A stretch of DNA of 64,000 bases, from NCBI GenBank assembly GCA_963822765.1, contig CAWGJL010000039.1, positions 1 through 64,000 of the forward strand. Direction: 5' to 3'. The stretch is from Palsa-504 sp963822765 (GTDB lineage: Bacteria > Actinomycetota > Actinomycetes > Streptosporangiales > Streptosporangiaceae). This document shows positions 26,019-34,104 of the stretch, in pieces (position 1 is the stretch's first letter; each line of letters begins with the position of its first letter). The notes beneath the pieces are model-generated. The model was not told the DNA's origin and made no database searches. It saw nothing but the letters and a program-made list of their open reading frames with translations. The position numbers were made by a program, and so were the translations under genes.

Positions 26019-27347
26019 TCAGCTGTTCTGCTGCTGGAACCAGGCCAGGACCGCAGCACCGGCGCCCTGGCCCGGCTCCGTTTCCTGGCTCGACTGGCAG
26101 CTCCAGGTCTTCGCGTTGATCGTGGTGGGCAGGGCCAGGTTGGTGTACGACCTGATCAGGAAGCCGGGCTGCAGCTGGTAGGCGTTCAGGCCGATGCTGT
26201 TACTGGCCAGCCACCGCAGGAACTCCGGGACCGCGGCCGGCGCTTCGGACCAGCACGAGGTGGGCGGTGACTTGGGGGAGGTGGTCGGGGCCGGCTCGTA
26301 GTTCGTCCACTCGCCGTCCACCACGGGGGCCACGCCGTCGGTGACCAGGTAGCCGAAGTCGTCGTTCCAGGCGGTCGGGCCGGGCTGGCCCGCCGGATGG
26401 TGCAGCGCGTAGACGACCCCGCTCACGTGCAGCAGGGCATGCTGCTGGATCATCCCGGCGAACGAGGCCGAGTAGTCCGGGCCCTCGATCCAGAACAGGT
26501 TGCGCGCGCCCAGCGTGGTCCGGACGTACGTCGCCAGCTGCGCCATCCCGAACTGGTAGTACACGCCCTGATAGAGGCCGCCGTTCAGCCACAGGCTCCA
26601 CTCCTGGGCCTGCGACATCCCGGCGGAGTACATCCGCGGCTCGTTGAACAGGTCGAAGATCACCTGCGGGTCGTTGCCGTAGAGCTTGGCCAGGACCTTC
26701 CAGAACATCGCGGTGGCGTACGTCGGCCCGCGCTCCAGGTACTCCGCGGGCGTCGGGGACAGGTTGGTCTCGTCGTTGAGCACCACGACCAGCCGGTCGT
26801 GCTCGGCCAGCGAGACCTCGGCCTTGATCGCGGCCAGGTAAGCCTGGTTGACGCTGATCCCGTCGGGCCCGAACAGCTCGTCCTGGTCCAGCTGCAGCCG
26901 GACCGTGTTCGCGCACCACTGGGACGCGGTCGCGGTGATCTTCTGCAGGTCCAGGGCGATGTAGCCGGTCCAGTCCGGGCCCTGCAGGCCGGGCACGGTG
27001 ATCCCGTAGGAGATGAACGGCTTCTGGCCGGCGCCGAGGGTCAGCGTGCCGCTGACCCGGAACGGCCCGGTCGCCTTGCCGCACGTCGCGCTCGTGGCCG
27101 TCGTCGCGCCGCTCCCGGGTCCCGCACCGCTCCCGGATCCCGCGCCGGATCCCGGCCCCGCGCCGCTCCCCGCCGCCGTACCGCTCCCCGCCGCCGTACC
27201 GCTCCCCGCCGCGGTGCCGACTCCGGCCTGCGCGGGCGGCGCGGCCGCCATCCCCGCTGCCGCGGCGGCCAGCGTCAGCGCCGAGCCCGCCACCAAGCCC
27301 CGCCAACCGAGCCCGTTGCCCGCGCGAGCCAGGCGTGCCCTCGACAT
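26019..27347 (-). CDS. Secreted GH5 cellulase-like enzyme B (copy 1)
   Basis: The 442-residue product has a signal peptide (GLVAGSALTLAAAAAGMAAA then PPAQA), a Gly/Ser/Ala linker with three AAGSGT units and several GAGPGSG units, and a GH5 barrel parallel to gene A: FISYGITVPGLQG, SQWCANTVRLQLDQ, VVVLNDETNLSP, VIFDLFNEPRM (acid/base), GVVYALHHPAG, APVVDGEWTNYEP (nucleophile). Genes A and B are clear paralogues, with linker and anchor differing. ATG 27347 follows TGGAGGTCAATCC, a strong ribosome binding site; the open frame extends to 27518 without one. Gene A follows after 171 bases and has its own conserved leader. Confidence 0.9.
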   Translation of the reverse strand: MSRARLARAGNGLGWRGLVAGSALTLAAAAAGMAAAPPAQAGVGTAAGSGTAAGSGTAAGSGAGPGSGAGSGSGAGPGSGATTATSATCGKATGPFRVSGTLTLGAGQKPFISYGITVPGLQGPDWTGYIALDLQKITATASQWCANTVRLQLDQDELFGPDGISVNQAYLAAIKAEVSLAEHDRLVVVLNDETNLSPTPAEYLERGPTYATAMFWKVLAKLYGNDPQVIFDLFNEPRMYSAGMSQAQEWSLWLNGGLYQGVYYQFGMAQLATYVRTTLGARNLFWIEGPDYSASFAGMIQQHALLHVSGVVYALHHPAGQPGPTAWNDDFGYLVTDGVAPVVDGEWTNYEPAPTTSPKSPPTSCWSEAPAAVPEFLRWLASNSIGLNAYQLQPGFLIRSYTNLALPTTINAKTWSCQSSQETEPGQGAGAAVLAWFQQQNS

Positions 27348-27418
27348 GGATTGACCTCCAAGTGGCCACCAGGATTGGTGCCTCCTGTCCCCATGTGGCC
27401 ACCCGGGCGATACCGTCT

Positions 27419-27479
27419 GTCCCGCTATCTGGTGATGGAGCAGGTTATGGCACGTTGCGCGGAGATCATAGCGCTTTGC
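27419..27479 (-). promoter_or_regulatory. Conserved promoter/leader of GH5 gene B (copy 1)
   Basis: Counterpart of the block at 25891-25952. A TATGAT -10-like hexamer lies on the minus strand at 27465-27470, about 118 bases before ATG 27347. The conserved part lies downstream of that hexamer, so it would be in the 5' leader, which suggests either an operator overlapping the start of transcription or an RNA element. Confidence 0.55.
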
Positions 27480-27534
27480 CCCTGGCTCGCGTAGCGGTCG
27501 TAACCGTCCCGATATCACCCGCGAGACCGGCCCG

Positions 27535-27681
27535 TCAGCCGTGGCCCGGCTGGCCGGCCGCGGCGCGCTCCCGGCGCGCGCGGCGGCGCTGGCGGATCAT
27601 CTTGACCAGGTAGATGATCCCCAGGACGCGCAGGAAGCCGCCCTGCTCGGCGGCCCCGAAGTTGTTCTGGTTCGCTGCCAT
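27535..27681 (-). CDS. 48-residue basic small protein (copy 1)
   Basis: Too short for usual gene calling: MAANQNNFGAAEQGGFLRVLG then IIYLVKMIRQRRRARRERAAAGQPGHG. ATG 27681 is preceded by AAAGGAG, which overlaps the last codons of the regulator gene; four bases separate the two genes, so translation is probably coupled. The centre is hydrophobic (FLRVLGIIYLVKMI) and is followed by a run of Arg, a layout of a short amphipathic or membrane-associated helix with a cationic flank. It is conserved without change in copy 2. Confidence 0.6.
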   Translation of the reverse strand: MAANQNNFGAAEQGGFLRVLGIIYLVKMIRQRRRARRERAAAGQPGHG

Positions 27682-27685
27682 TGCC

Positions 27686-28264
27686 CTACTCCTTTCCGGC
27701 ACCCGAGTCCGAATCCGGTTCCGAACCCCCGCCCCGGTCCTCCCGGTCCACCGCCGTCCACAGCACCGTGGTCCACACCCCGTCCTCGTCGGGCTGCTCC
27801 CGGGCCTGCCGCAGCAGGTCCTCGATCGCCGCCCGTAGCGAGGCGAGGTGCGGCGCGCTCAGCCGGACCCCCGTACGGCTGAGCGAGATGAGACGCTCCT
27901 CGCCGGCCTGCCTGGCCAGCGTCGCCGCGTTGATGTCGGCCCTGGTCGTCTCGAGCGCGGCGCCCAGCAGGCGCGCCACGTCCGCCGGGCTGGCGTCGTC
28001 GACCAGCGGCTCGACCGCGGTCGGCGCGTACACCCGCTCGACCTTGCCCCCGGCCAGCGGACGGTACTCGGCGATCTCGATGAGCTTGCCCTCTTCCAGC
28101 TGCGCCAGGTGGTGGTAGAGGCGGTCCGGCGCCAGGCCCACTCGGGCCGCCAGTTCCTTGGCCGACTGGGGCCGCAGGGCGAGCAGCTCGAACAGGCGGA
28201 TGCGCAGCGGGTCCGCGAGCGCGCGGTGCACCGCCTGCAGGCGCGGTTCTGGACGCTCGTTCAC
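27686..28264 (-). CDS. ArsR-type helix-turn-helix regulator (copy 1)
   Basis: The 192-residue product begins with a winged helix: LQAVHRALADPLRIRLFELLALRPQSAKELAARVGLAPDRLYHHLAQLEEGKLIEI, then a wing (RPLAGGKVERVYAP). The C-terminal 110 residues are helical and end in an acidic Gly/Ser tail. It resembles actinobacterial HTH_20/ArsR regulators. It is divergent from the DUF899 gene with 113 A/T-rich bases between (holding ATATTACATCACTCATTGG), the likely operator. It is upstream of the small gene and the GH5 genes on the same strand, so it may control both directions. Confidence 0.85.
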   Translation of the reverse strand: MNERPEPRLQAVHRALADPLRIRLFELLALRPQSAKELAARVGLAPDRLYHHLAQLEEGKLIEIAEYRPLAGGKVERVYAPTAVEPLVDDASPADVARLLGAALETTRADINAATLARQAGEERLISLSRTGVRLSAPHLASLRAAIEDLLRQAREQPDEDGVWTTVLWTAVDREDRGGGSEPDSDSGAGKE

Positions 28265-28377
28265 TGAACAGATATTACATCACTCATTGGAAATAAATCC
28301 AGCCACAAGCGGCCGTCTATTTCGGCTCATGCGGTTCGTCGTAACTGCAAACTGACCGTGCACCAGGAGGTATCCCC

Positions 28378-29103
28378 ATGAGTCTTCCCGACGTCGTATC
28401 CCGTGAGCAGTGGCTCGAGGCCCGGCGGGAACTGCTGGACCGGGAGAAGGAGGCCACCCGCGCCCGCGACGCGCTCAACGCCGACCGGCGCAGGCTGCCC
28501 ATGGTCGCCGTCGACCAGGAGTACGTGTTCGAGGGCCCGGACGGGCCGGTCACGCTGGCCGATCTGTTCGGCGGCAAGCGCCAGCTGATCGTCCAGCACG
28601 TGATGTACGGCCCGGACTGGGAGAAGCCGTGCCCCGGCTGCTCGGCCTCCCTGGACGAGCTCTCCCAGGGCGTCCTGGATCACCTGGGTACCCGGGACAC
28701 GACGTTCGCCCTGACCGCCCGCGCCCCCTACGGCAAGATCGCCGCCACGGCCAAGGAGCGCGGCTGGTCGTCCTTCCCCTGGTACTCCAGCTTCGGCAGC
28801 GAGTTCAACTACGACTACGGCGTCACCCTGGACACCGAACGCGGCCTGGTCGACTACAACTACCGCCCCATCCCCGAGGCGCTCGGCGACGAGCAGACCG
28901 CCGAGCTCCCCGGCTTCAGCTGCTTCCTCCGGGAGGGCGACGAGATCTTCCACACCTACTCGACCTACGGTCGCGGCACCGACATCCTGGTCGGTACCTA
29001 CAGCCTGCTCGACCTGACCGCCCTCGGCCGCCAGGAGGACTGGGAGGAGCCCAAGGGCCGGGTCGAAACCGCCCGCGGCGGCGACCCTACGTTCACCAGC
29101 TGA
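28378..29103 (+). CDS. DUF899 family thioredoxin-like protein (copy 1)
   Basis: A 241-residue protein of the DUF899 family: WLEARRELLDREKEATRARDALNADRRRLPMV, VFEGPDGPVTLADLFGGKRQLIVQHVMYGPDWEKPCPGCSASLDEL (with a CPGC thioredoxin-like motif), FPWYSSFGSEFNYDYGVTLD, PGFSCFLREGDEIFHTYSTYGRGTDI. The family has a thioredoxin fold of unknown substrate. The ATG follows GGAGGTATCCCC, an eight-base spacing that is one base longer than in copy 2. It is divergent from the ArsR-type gene. Confidence 0.88.
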   Translation: MSLPDVVSREQWLEARRELLDREKEATRARDALNADRRRLPMVAVDQEYVFEGPDGPVTLADLFGGKRQLIVQHVMYGPDWEKPCPGCSASLDELSQGVLDHLGTRDTTFALTARAPYGKIAATAKERGWSSFPWYSSFGSEFNYDYGVTLDTERGLVDYNYRPIPEALGDEQTAELPGFSCFLREGDEIFHTYSTYGRGTDILVGTYSLLDLTALGRQEDWEEPKGRVETARGGDPTFTS

Positions 29104-29206
29104 CACCATTCGGCAATACCCCGGGCGGGTCATTCGATACCCCCGCAGGGTTTATTGAATACCCCGGGATCACGTGCCCCGTCCGCAACCTGCGCGGCCA
29201 ATAGCA

Positions 29207-30454
29207 TCAGCCGTTCTGCTGCTCGAAGTACGACATGATCAGCGCTCCGGCGCTCTGCCCGGGCTGCGTTTCGCGGTCCGGCTGGCAGTTCCAGGTCTTC
29301 GCGTTCATCGTGGTGGGACTGTCCAGGTGCTGGTCGGAATCGATCAGCCAGCCGGGCACGAGCTGGTAGGCGCTCATGCCGATGCCGAGTGAGGTCAGGT
29401 AGTCCAGGTACTTCGGGACCGTCGTGGGGGCGTTGGGCCAGCAGTAGCCGGGGATCAGGTCGATCGCCGGATTCGGGTGCGGCTCGTAGTTGGTGAACTC
29501 CCCGTTCACCACGGGCGCGATGCCGTCGGTGACCAGGTAGCCGAAGGCGGCATTCCAGGCCGCGGCGTTGTGCTGGCCCTGGGCGTGATGGATGGCGTAC
29601 ACGACCCCGCTCACGTGGATCAGCGCGTGGTAGCGGATCATCCCCTCGAACGAGAGCGAGTACCGCGGGCCCTCGATCCAGAACAGGTTGTGCGAGCCCG
29701 CCGTGTTCCGGACGTACGCCGCCAGCGCCGCCATGCCGAACGCGTAGTGCACGTGCTTGAACGTGCCGCCGTTCAGCCACAGCCGCCACAAGGTGGAGTC
29801 CGGCATGTAGGGCACGGACGTCCGCGGCTCGTTGTACAGGTCGAAGATCACCTGCGGGTCGTTGCCATAGAACCTGGTCATGTCCTTCCAGAAGATCTCG
29901 GTTCCCTGCGTCGGCGCGGCCTGGTAGTGCCGGATGGCCAGCGGGGCGAAGTTGGTCTCGTCGTTGAGCACCACGACCAGGTGGTAGCTCTCGGCCAGGG
30001 AGACCTCGGACTCGATGGCGGCCATGTACTCCGGGTCCCAGCTCGTTGCCTTCGGCCCGATCAGGAGATCCTGGTTGACCTGGATCCGGATCGTGTTGGC
30101 GCACCAGTCGTTGGCCGTCGCCGCGATCTTGACCAGGTCCTCGGTGACCAGCCCGGTCCAGTTCCCTTCCTGCAGCCCCAACACCGTCATCCCGTAGGAG
30201 ATGAACACCGAGCCGTTCTTGGCCAGCACCTTGGTGCCGTGGACGGTGAACGGCCCGACCGCCTTGCCGCACGCCGACGCCTTAGCGGTCGACCCGCCGT
30301 CGCCCAGCGGCAGCAGCAGCGCGACGACCAGCAGCGGGGCCAGCACCAGCGCCACGCCCCAGGCCAGGGCGTGCCAATTCATCCGCCAGCTGGGCCGCCA
30401 GGCGCCGCGGCCCGAGCCGGCCGGCGTCATGGACCCGTTCCACGTGGCCACCGG
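29207..30454 (-). CDS. GH5 cellulase-like enzyme A (copy 2)
   Basis: Identical to copy 1 apart from one residue: TCG to TTG at 30180 changes Ser to Leu in the first barrel strand region (FISYGMTVLGL). Catalytic residues in VIFDLYNEP and APVVNGEFTNYEP are unchanged. Candidate starts are the same: ATG 30475, GTG 30454 after AGGAGG, ATG 30430. At its 3' side it is followed by the orphan vapC tail instead of a whole vapC. Confidence 0.88.
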   Translation of the reverse strand, partial: PVATWNGSMTPAGSGRGAWRPSWRMNWHALAWGVALVLAPLLVVALLLPLGDGGSTAKASACGKAVGPFTVHGTKVLAKNGSVFISYGMTVLGLQEGNWTGLVTEDLVKIAATANDWCANTIRIQVNQDLLIGPKATSWDPEYMAAIESEVSLAESYHLVVVLNDETNFAPLAIRHYQAAPTQGTEIFWKDMTRFYGNDPQVIFDLYNEPRTSVPYMPDSTLWRLWLNGGTFKHVHYAFGMAALAAYVRNTAGSHNLFWIEGPRYSLSFEGMIRYHALIHVSGVVYAIHHAQGQHNAAAWNAAFGYLVTDGIAPVVNGEFTNYEPHPNPAIDLIPGYCWPNAPTTVPKYLDYLTSLGIGMSAYQLVPGWLIDSDQHLDSPTTMNAKTWNCQPDRETQPGQSAGALIMSYFEQQNG

Positions 30455-30497
30455 AAAGCTGCCTCCTGTCTCCATGGCCGCCGGGACGAGAGCTCCG

Positions 30498-30559
30498 GTT
30501 CCGCTATCGGGTGGTGGAGCAGGCTATGGCCTGGTTGCGCCGTGATAATAACGCTTTGG
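30498..30559 (-). promoter_or_regulatory. Conserved promoter/leader of GH5 gene A (copy 2)
   Basis: Unchanged from copy 1 across the conserved block. The two C-to-T changes at 30590 and 30596 lie just upstream of it. Confidence 0.55.
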
Positions 30560-30625
30560 TCATGCCGGGCGCGGGGAGTTGAGATTCTATCGTTATCTTG
30601 GCCCGCCTCGCCCGGTCACAGCCGA

Positions 30626-31954
30626 TCAGCTGTTCTGCTGCTGGAACCAGGCCAGGACCGCAGCACCGGCGCCCTGGCCCGGCTCCGTTTCCTGGCTCGA
30701 CTGGCAGCTCCAGGTCTTCGCGTTGATCGTGGTGGGCAGGGCCAGGTTGGTGTACGACCTGATCAGGAAGCCGGGCTGCAGCTGGTAGGCGTTCAGGCCG
30801 ATGCTGTTACTGGCCAGCCACCGCAGGAACTCCGGGACCGCGGCCGGCGCTTCGGACCAGCACGAGGTGGGCGGTGACTTGGGGGAGGTGGTCGGGGCCG
30901 GCTCGTAGTTCGTCCACTCGCCGTCCACCACGGGGGCCACGCCGTCGGTGACCAGGTAGCCGAAGTCGTCGTTCCAGGCGGTCGGGCCGGGCTGGCCCGC
31001 CGGATGGTGCAGCGCGTAGACGACCCCGCTCACGTGCAGCAGGGCATGCTGCTGGATCATCCCGGCGAACGAGGCCGAGTAGTCCGGGCCCTCGATCCAG
31101 AACAGGTTGCGCGCGCCCAGCGTGGTCCGGACGTACGTCGCCAGCTGCGCCATCCCGAACTGGTAGTACACGCCCTGATAGAGGCCGCCGTTCAGCCACA
31201 GGCTCCACTCCTGGGCCTGCGACATCCCGGCGGAGTACATCCGCGGCTCGTTGAACAGGTCGAAGATCACCTGCGGGTCGTTGCCGTAGAGCTTGGCCAG
31301 GACCTTCCAGAACATCGCGGTGGCGTACGTCGGCCCGCGCTCCAGGTACTCCGCGGGCGTCGGGGACAGGTTGGTCTCGTCGTTGAGCACCACGACCAGC
31401 CGGTCGTGCTCGGCCAGCGAGACCTCGGCCTTGATCGCGGCCAGGTAAGCCTGGTTGACGCTGATCCCGTCGGGCCCGAACAGCTCGTCCTGGTCCAGCT
31501 GCAGCCGGACCGTGTTCGCGCACCACTGGGACGCGGTCGCGGTGATCTTCTGCAGGTCCAGGGCGATGTAGCCGGTCCAGTCCGGGCCCTGCAGGCCGGG
31601 CACGGTGATCCCGTAGGAGATGAACGGCTTCTGGCCGGCGCCGAGGGTCAGCGTGCCGCTGACCCGGAACGGCCCGGTCGCCTTGCCGCACGTCGCGCTC
31701 GTGGCCGTCGTCGCGCCGCTCCCGGGTCCCGCACCGCTCCCGGATCCCGCGCCGGATCCCGGCCCCGCGCCGCTCCCCGCCGCCGTACCGCTCCCCGCCG
31801 CCGTACCGCTCCCCGCCGCGGTGCCGACTCCGGCCTGCGCGGGCGGCGCGGCCGCCATCCCCGCTGCCGCGGCGGCCAGCGTCAGCGCCGAGCCCGCCAC
31901 CAAGCCCCGCCAACCGAGCCCGTTGCCCGCGCGAGCCAGGCGTGCCCTCGACAT
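30626..31954 (-). CDS. Secreted GH5 cellulase-like enzyme B (copy 2)
   Basis: No coding difference from copy 1: same signal peptide, Gly/Ser linker, GH5 barrel and active-site glutamates (FDLFNEP; VVDGEWTNYEP). The strong ribosome binding site TGGAGGTC is retained. Together with copy 1 the strain would carry a double dose of this secreted enzyme. Confidence 0.9.
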   Translation of the reverse strand: MSRARLARAGNGLGWRGLVAGSALTLAAAAAGMAAAPPAQAGVGTAAGSGTAAGSGTAAGSGAGPGSGAGSGSGAGPGSGATTATSATCGKATGPFRVSGTLTLGAGQKPFISYGITVPGLQGPDWTGYIALDLQKITATASQWCANTVRLQLDQDELFGPDGISVNQAYLAAIKAEVSLAEHDRLVVVLNDETNLSPTPAEYLERGPTYATAMFWKVLAKLYGNDPQVIFDLFNEPRMYSAGMSQAQEWSLWLNGGLYQGVYYQFGMAQLATYVRTTLGARNLFWIEGPDYSASFAGMIQQHALLHVSGVVYALHHPAGQPGPTAWNDDFGYLVTDGVAPVVDGEWTNYEPAPTTSPKSPPTSCWSEAPAAVPEFLRWLASNSIGLNAYQLQPGFLIRSYTNLALPTTINAKTWSCQSSQETEPGQGAGAAVLAWFQQQNS

Positions 31955-32025
31955 GGATTGACCTCCAAGTGGCCACCAGGATTGGTGCCTCCTGTCCCCA
32001 TGTGGCCACCCGGGCGATACCGTCT

Positions 32026-32086
32026 GTCCCGCTATCTGGTGATGGAGCAGGTTATGGCACGTTGCGCGGAGATCATAGCGCTTTGC
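32026..32086 (-). promoter_or_regulatory. Conserved promoter/leader of GH5 gene B (copy 2)
   Basis: Same sequence as 27419-27479, including the TATGAT hexamer on the minus strand. Confidence 0.55.
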
Positions 32087-32141
32087 CCCTGGCTCGCGTA
32101 GCGGTCGTAACCGTCCCGATATCACCCGCGAGACCGGCCCG

Positions 32142-32288
32142 TCAGCCGTGGCCCGGCTGGCCGGCCGCGGCGCGCTCCCGGCGCGCGCGGCGGCGCTGGC
32201 GGATCATCTTGACCAGGTAGATGATCCCCAGGACGCGCAGGAAGCCGCCCTGCTCGGCGGCCCCGAAGTTGTTCTGGTTCGCTGCCAT
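32142..32288 (-). CDS. 48-residue basic small protein (copy 2)
   Basis: Identical to the product of 27535-27681, with the same AAAGGAG overlapping the regulator gene's 3' end. Confidence 0.6.
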   Translation of the reverse strand: MAANQNNFGAAEQGGFLRVLGIIYLVKMIRQRRRARRERAAAGQPGHG

Positions 32289-32292
32289 TGCC

Positions 32293-32871
32293 CTACTCCT
32301 TTCCGGCACCCGAGTCCGAATCCGGTTCCGAACCCCCGCCCCGGTCCTCCCGGTCCACCGCCGTCCACAGCACCGTGGTCCACACCCCGTCCTCGTCGGG
32401 CTGCTCCCGGGCCTGCCGCAGCAGGTCCTCGATCGCCGCCCGTAGCGAGGCGAGGTGCGGCGCGCTCAGCCGGACCCCCGTACGGCTGAGCGAGATGAGA
32501 CGCTCCTCGCCGGCCTGCCTGGCCAGCGTCGCCGCGTTGATGTCGGCCCTGGTCGTCTCGAGCGCGGCGCCCAGCAGGCGCGCCACGTCCGCCGGGCTGG
32601 CGTCGTCGACCAGCGGCTCGACCGCGGTCGGCGCGTACACCCGCTCGACCTTGCCCCCGGCCAGCGGACGGTACTCGGCGATCTCGATGAGCTTGCCCTC
32701 TTCCAGCTGCGCCAGGTGGTGGTAGAGGCGGTCCGGCGCCAGGCCCACTCGGGCCGCCAGTTCCTTGGCCGACTGGGGCCGCAGGGCGAGCAGCTCGAAC
32801 AGGCGGATGCGCAGCGGGTCCGCGAGCGCGCGGTGCACCGCCTGCAGGCGCGGTTCTGGACGCTCGTTCAC
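32293..32871 (-). CDS. ArsR-type helix-turn-helix regulator (copy 2)
   Basis: Identical to the regulator at 27686-28264, with an identical divergent intergenic region apart from the one-base loss next to the DUF899 start. If the protein represses its own promoters, doubling both gene and operators should leave the ratio unchanged. Confidence 0.85.
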   Translation of the reverse strand: MNERPEPRLQAVHRALADPLRIRLFELLALRPQSAKELAARVGLAPDRLYHHLAQLEEGKLIEIAEYRPLAGGKVERVYAPTAVEPLVDDASPADVARLLGAALETTRADINAATLARQAGEERLISLSRTGVRLSAPHLASLRAAIEDLLRQAREQPDEDGVWTTVLWTAVDREDRGGGSEPDSDSGAGKE

Positions 32872-32983
32872 TGAACAGATATTACATCACTCATTGGAAA
32901 TAAATCCAGCCACAAGCGGCCGTCTATTTCGGCTCATGCGGTTCGTCGTAACTGCAAACTGACCGTGCACCAGGAGGTATCCC

Positions 32984-33709
32984 ATGAGTCTTCCCGACGT
33001 CGTATCCCGTGAGCAGTGGCTCGAGGCCCGGCGGGAACTGCTGGACCGGGAGAAGGAGGCCACCCGCGCCCGCGACGCGCTCAACGCCGACCGGCGCAGG
33101 CTGCCCATGGTCGCCGTCGACCAGGAGTACGTGTTCGAGGGCCCGGACGGGCCGGTCACGCTGGCCGATCTGTTCGGCGGCAAGCGCCAGCTGATCGTCC
33201 AGCACGTGATGTACGGCCCGGACTGGGAGAAGCCGTGCCCCGGCTGCTCGGCCTCCCTGGACGAGCTCTCCCAGGGCGTCCTGGATCACCTGGGTACCCG
33301 GGACACGACGTTCGCCCTGACCGCCCGCGCCCCCTACGGCAAGATCGCCGCCACGGCCAAGGAGCGCGGCTGGTCGTCCTTCCCCTGGTACTCCAGCTTC
33401 GGCAGCGAGTTCAACTACGACTACGGCGTCACCCTGGACACCGAACGCGGCCTGGTCGACTACAACTACCGCCCCATCCCCGAGGCGCTCGGCGACGAGC
33501 AGACCGCCGAGCTCCCCGGCTTCAGCTGCTTCCTCCGGGAGGGCGACGAGATCTTCCACACCTACTCGACCTACGGTCGCGGCACCGACATCCTGGTCGG
33601 TACCTACAGCCTGCTCGACCTGACCGCCCTCGGCCGCCAGGAGGACTGGGAGGAGCCCAAGGGCCGGGTCGAAACCGCCCGCGGCGGCGACCCTACGTTC
33701 ACCAGCTGA
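32984..33709 (+). CDS. DUF899 family thioredoxin-like protein (copy 2)
   Basis: Protein identical to copy 1 including the CPGC motif. The leader lacks one C, so GGAGG stands one base closer to the ATG. After the stop the copy runs 63 bases further, to the CCCCG at the edge of the duplication. Confidence 0.88.
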   Translation: MSLPDVVSREQWLEARRELLDREKEATRARDALNADRRRLPMVAVDQEYVFEGPDGPVTLADLFGGKRQLIVQHVMYGPDWEKPCPGCSASLDELSQGVLDHLGTRDTTFALTARAPYGKIAATAKERGWSSFPWYSSFGSEFNYDYGVTLDTERGLVDYNYRPIPEALGDEQTAELPGFSCFLREGDEIFHTYSTYGRGTDILVGTYSLLDLTALGRQEDWEEPKGRVETARGGDPTFTS

Positions 33710-33772
33710 CACCATTCGGCAATACCCCGGGCGGGTCATTCGATACCCCCGCAGGGTTTATTGAATACCCCG

Positions 33773-34104
33773 TCCGGTTTTTACCAATCGTCATTTCCTG
33801 ATGCTTTAGCGGCTGCACGGTGGTGCTGGCGGTCACAGCGGTGCAGCTGCGGCCCGTGGTACGCCTGACTCCGGGCTACGGGTCCCGCGTTTCGTGTCGA
33901 TGACGCATCGTGCCTGCTCTTTCAGGTACAGAGTCACATCGACCAGCATCCAGCTACGGGATCGGCCGCGCAGCTCCCCGACATCTGGCCCACCGGAGGG
34001 GATAGCGGGACGGGTGAGACGCCGGATGCGTGACGATGATGCCATCGCAGCCGGAATGTACCCGCGCAGCGCGGTAAGCACACACCGGCACGAGTACGCC
34101 GCCT
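33773..34104. other. Intergenic region without a recognised gene
   Basis: About 330 bases beyond the duplication. Short open frames exist on both strands (for example MSMTHRACSFRYRVTSTSIQ from 33894 on the plus strand), but none has a family pattern, a ribosome binding site or a clean length. A decayed gene is possible. Confidence 0.4.

Larger units (their letters stand above)
24555..29161. repeat. Tandem duplication, copy 1 (4607 bp)
   Basis: The block from the last 14 codons of vapC2 to just after the DUF899 gene is repeated at 29162-33772 in the same orientation with an offset of 4607 bases. It holds, in order, GH5 gene A, GH5 gene B, the 48-residue gene, the ArsR-type gene and the DUF899 gene. 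Only four substitutions and one single-base length difference separate the copies. The sequence CCCCG is present at all three edges (24555, 29162, 33768). Confidence 0.97.
29162..33772. repeat. Tandem duplication, copy 2
   Basis: Second copy, directly abutting the first. Differences from copy 1: G24594 to A29201, G25573 to A30180, C25983 to T30590, C25989 to T30596, and one C fewer just before the DUF899 start (offset 4607 before it, 4606 after). The first 43 bases are the tail of vapC2 and have no gene in front of them. The right edge is CCCCG at 33768-33772, after which the flanks diverge. Confidence 0.97.

Noticed and set aside
24870..26270. Long plus-strand frames (for example 466 codons) opposite the GH5 genes in both copies
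   Set aside because: They are antisense shadows, rich in Arg/Val/Gly without any domain, and span the gap between two well-supported minus-strand genes.
24555..33772. Composite transposon or integrated element as explanation for the duplicated block
   Set aside because: No transposase, integrase, terminal inverted repeat or tRNA attachment site is present; only CCCCG is shared at the edges, which fits microhomology.
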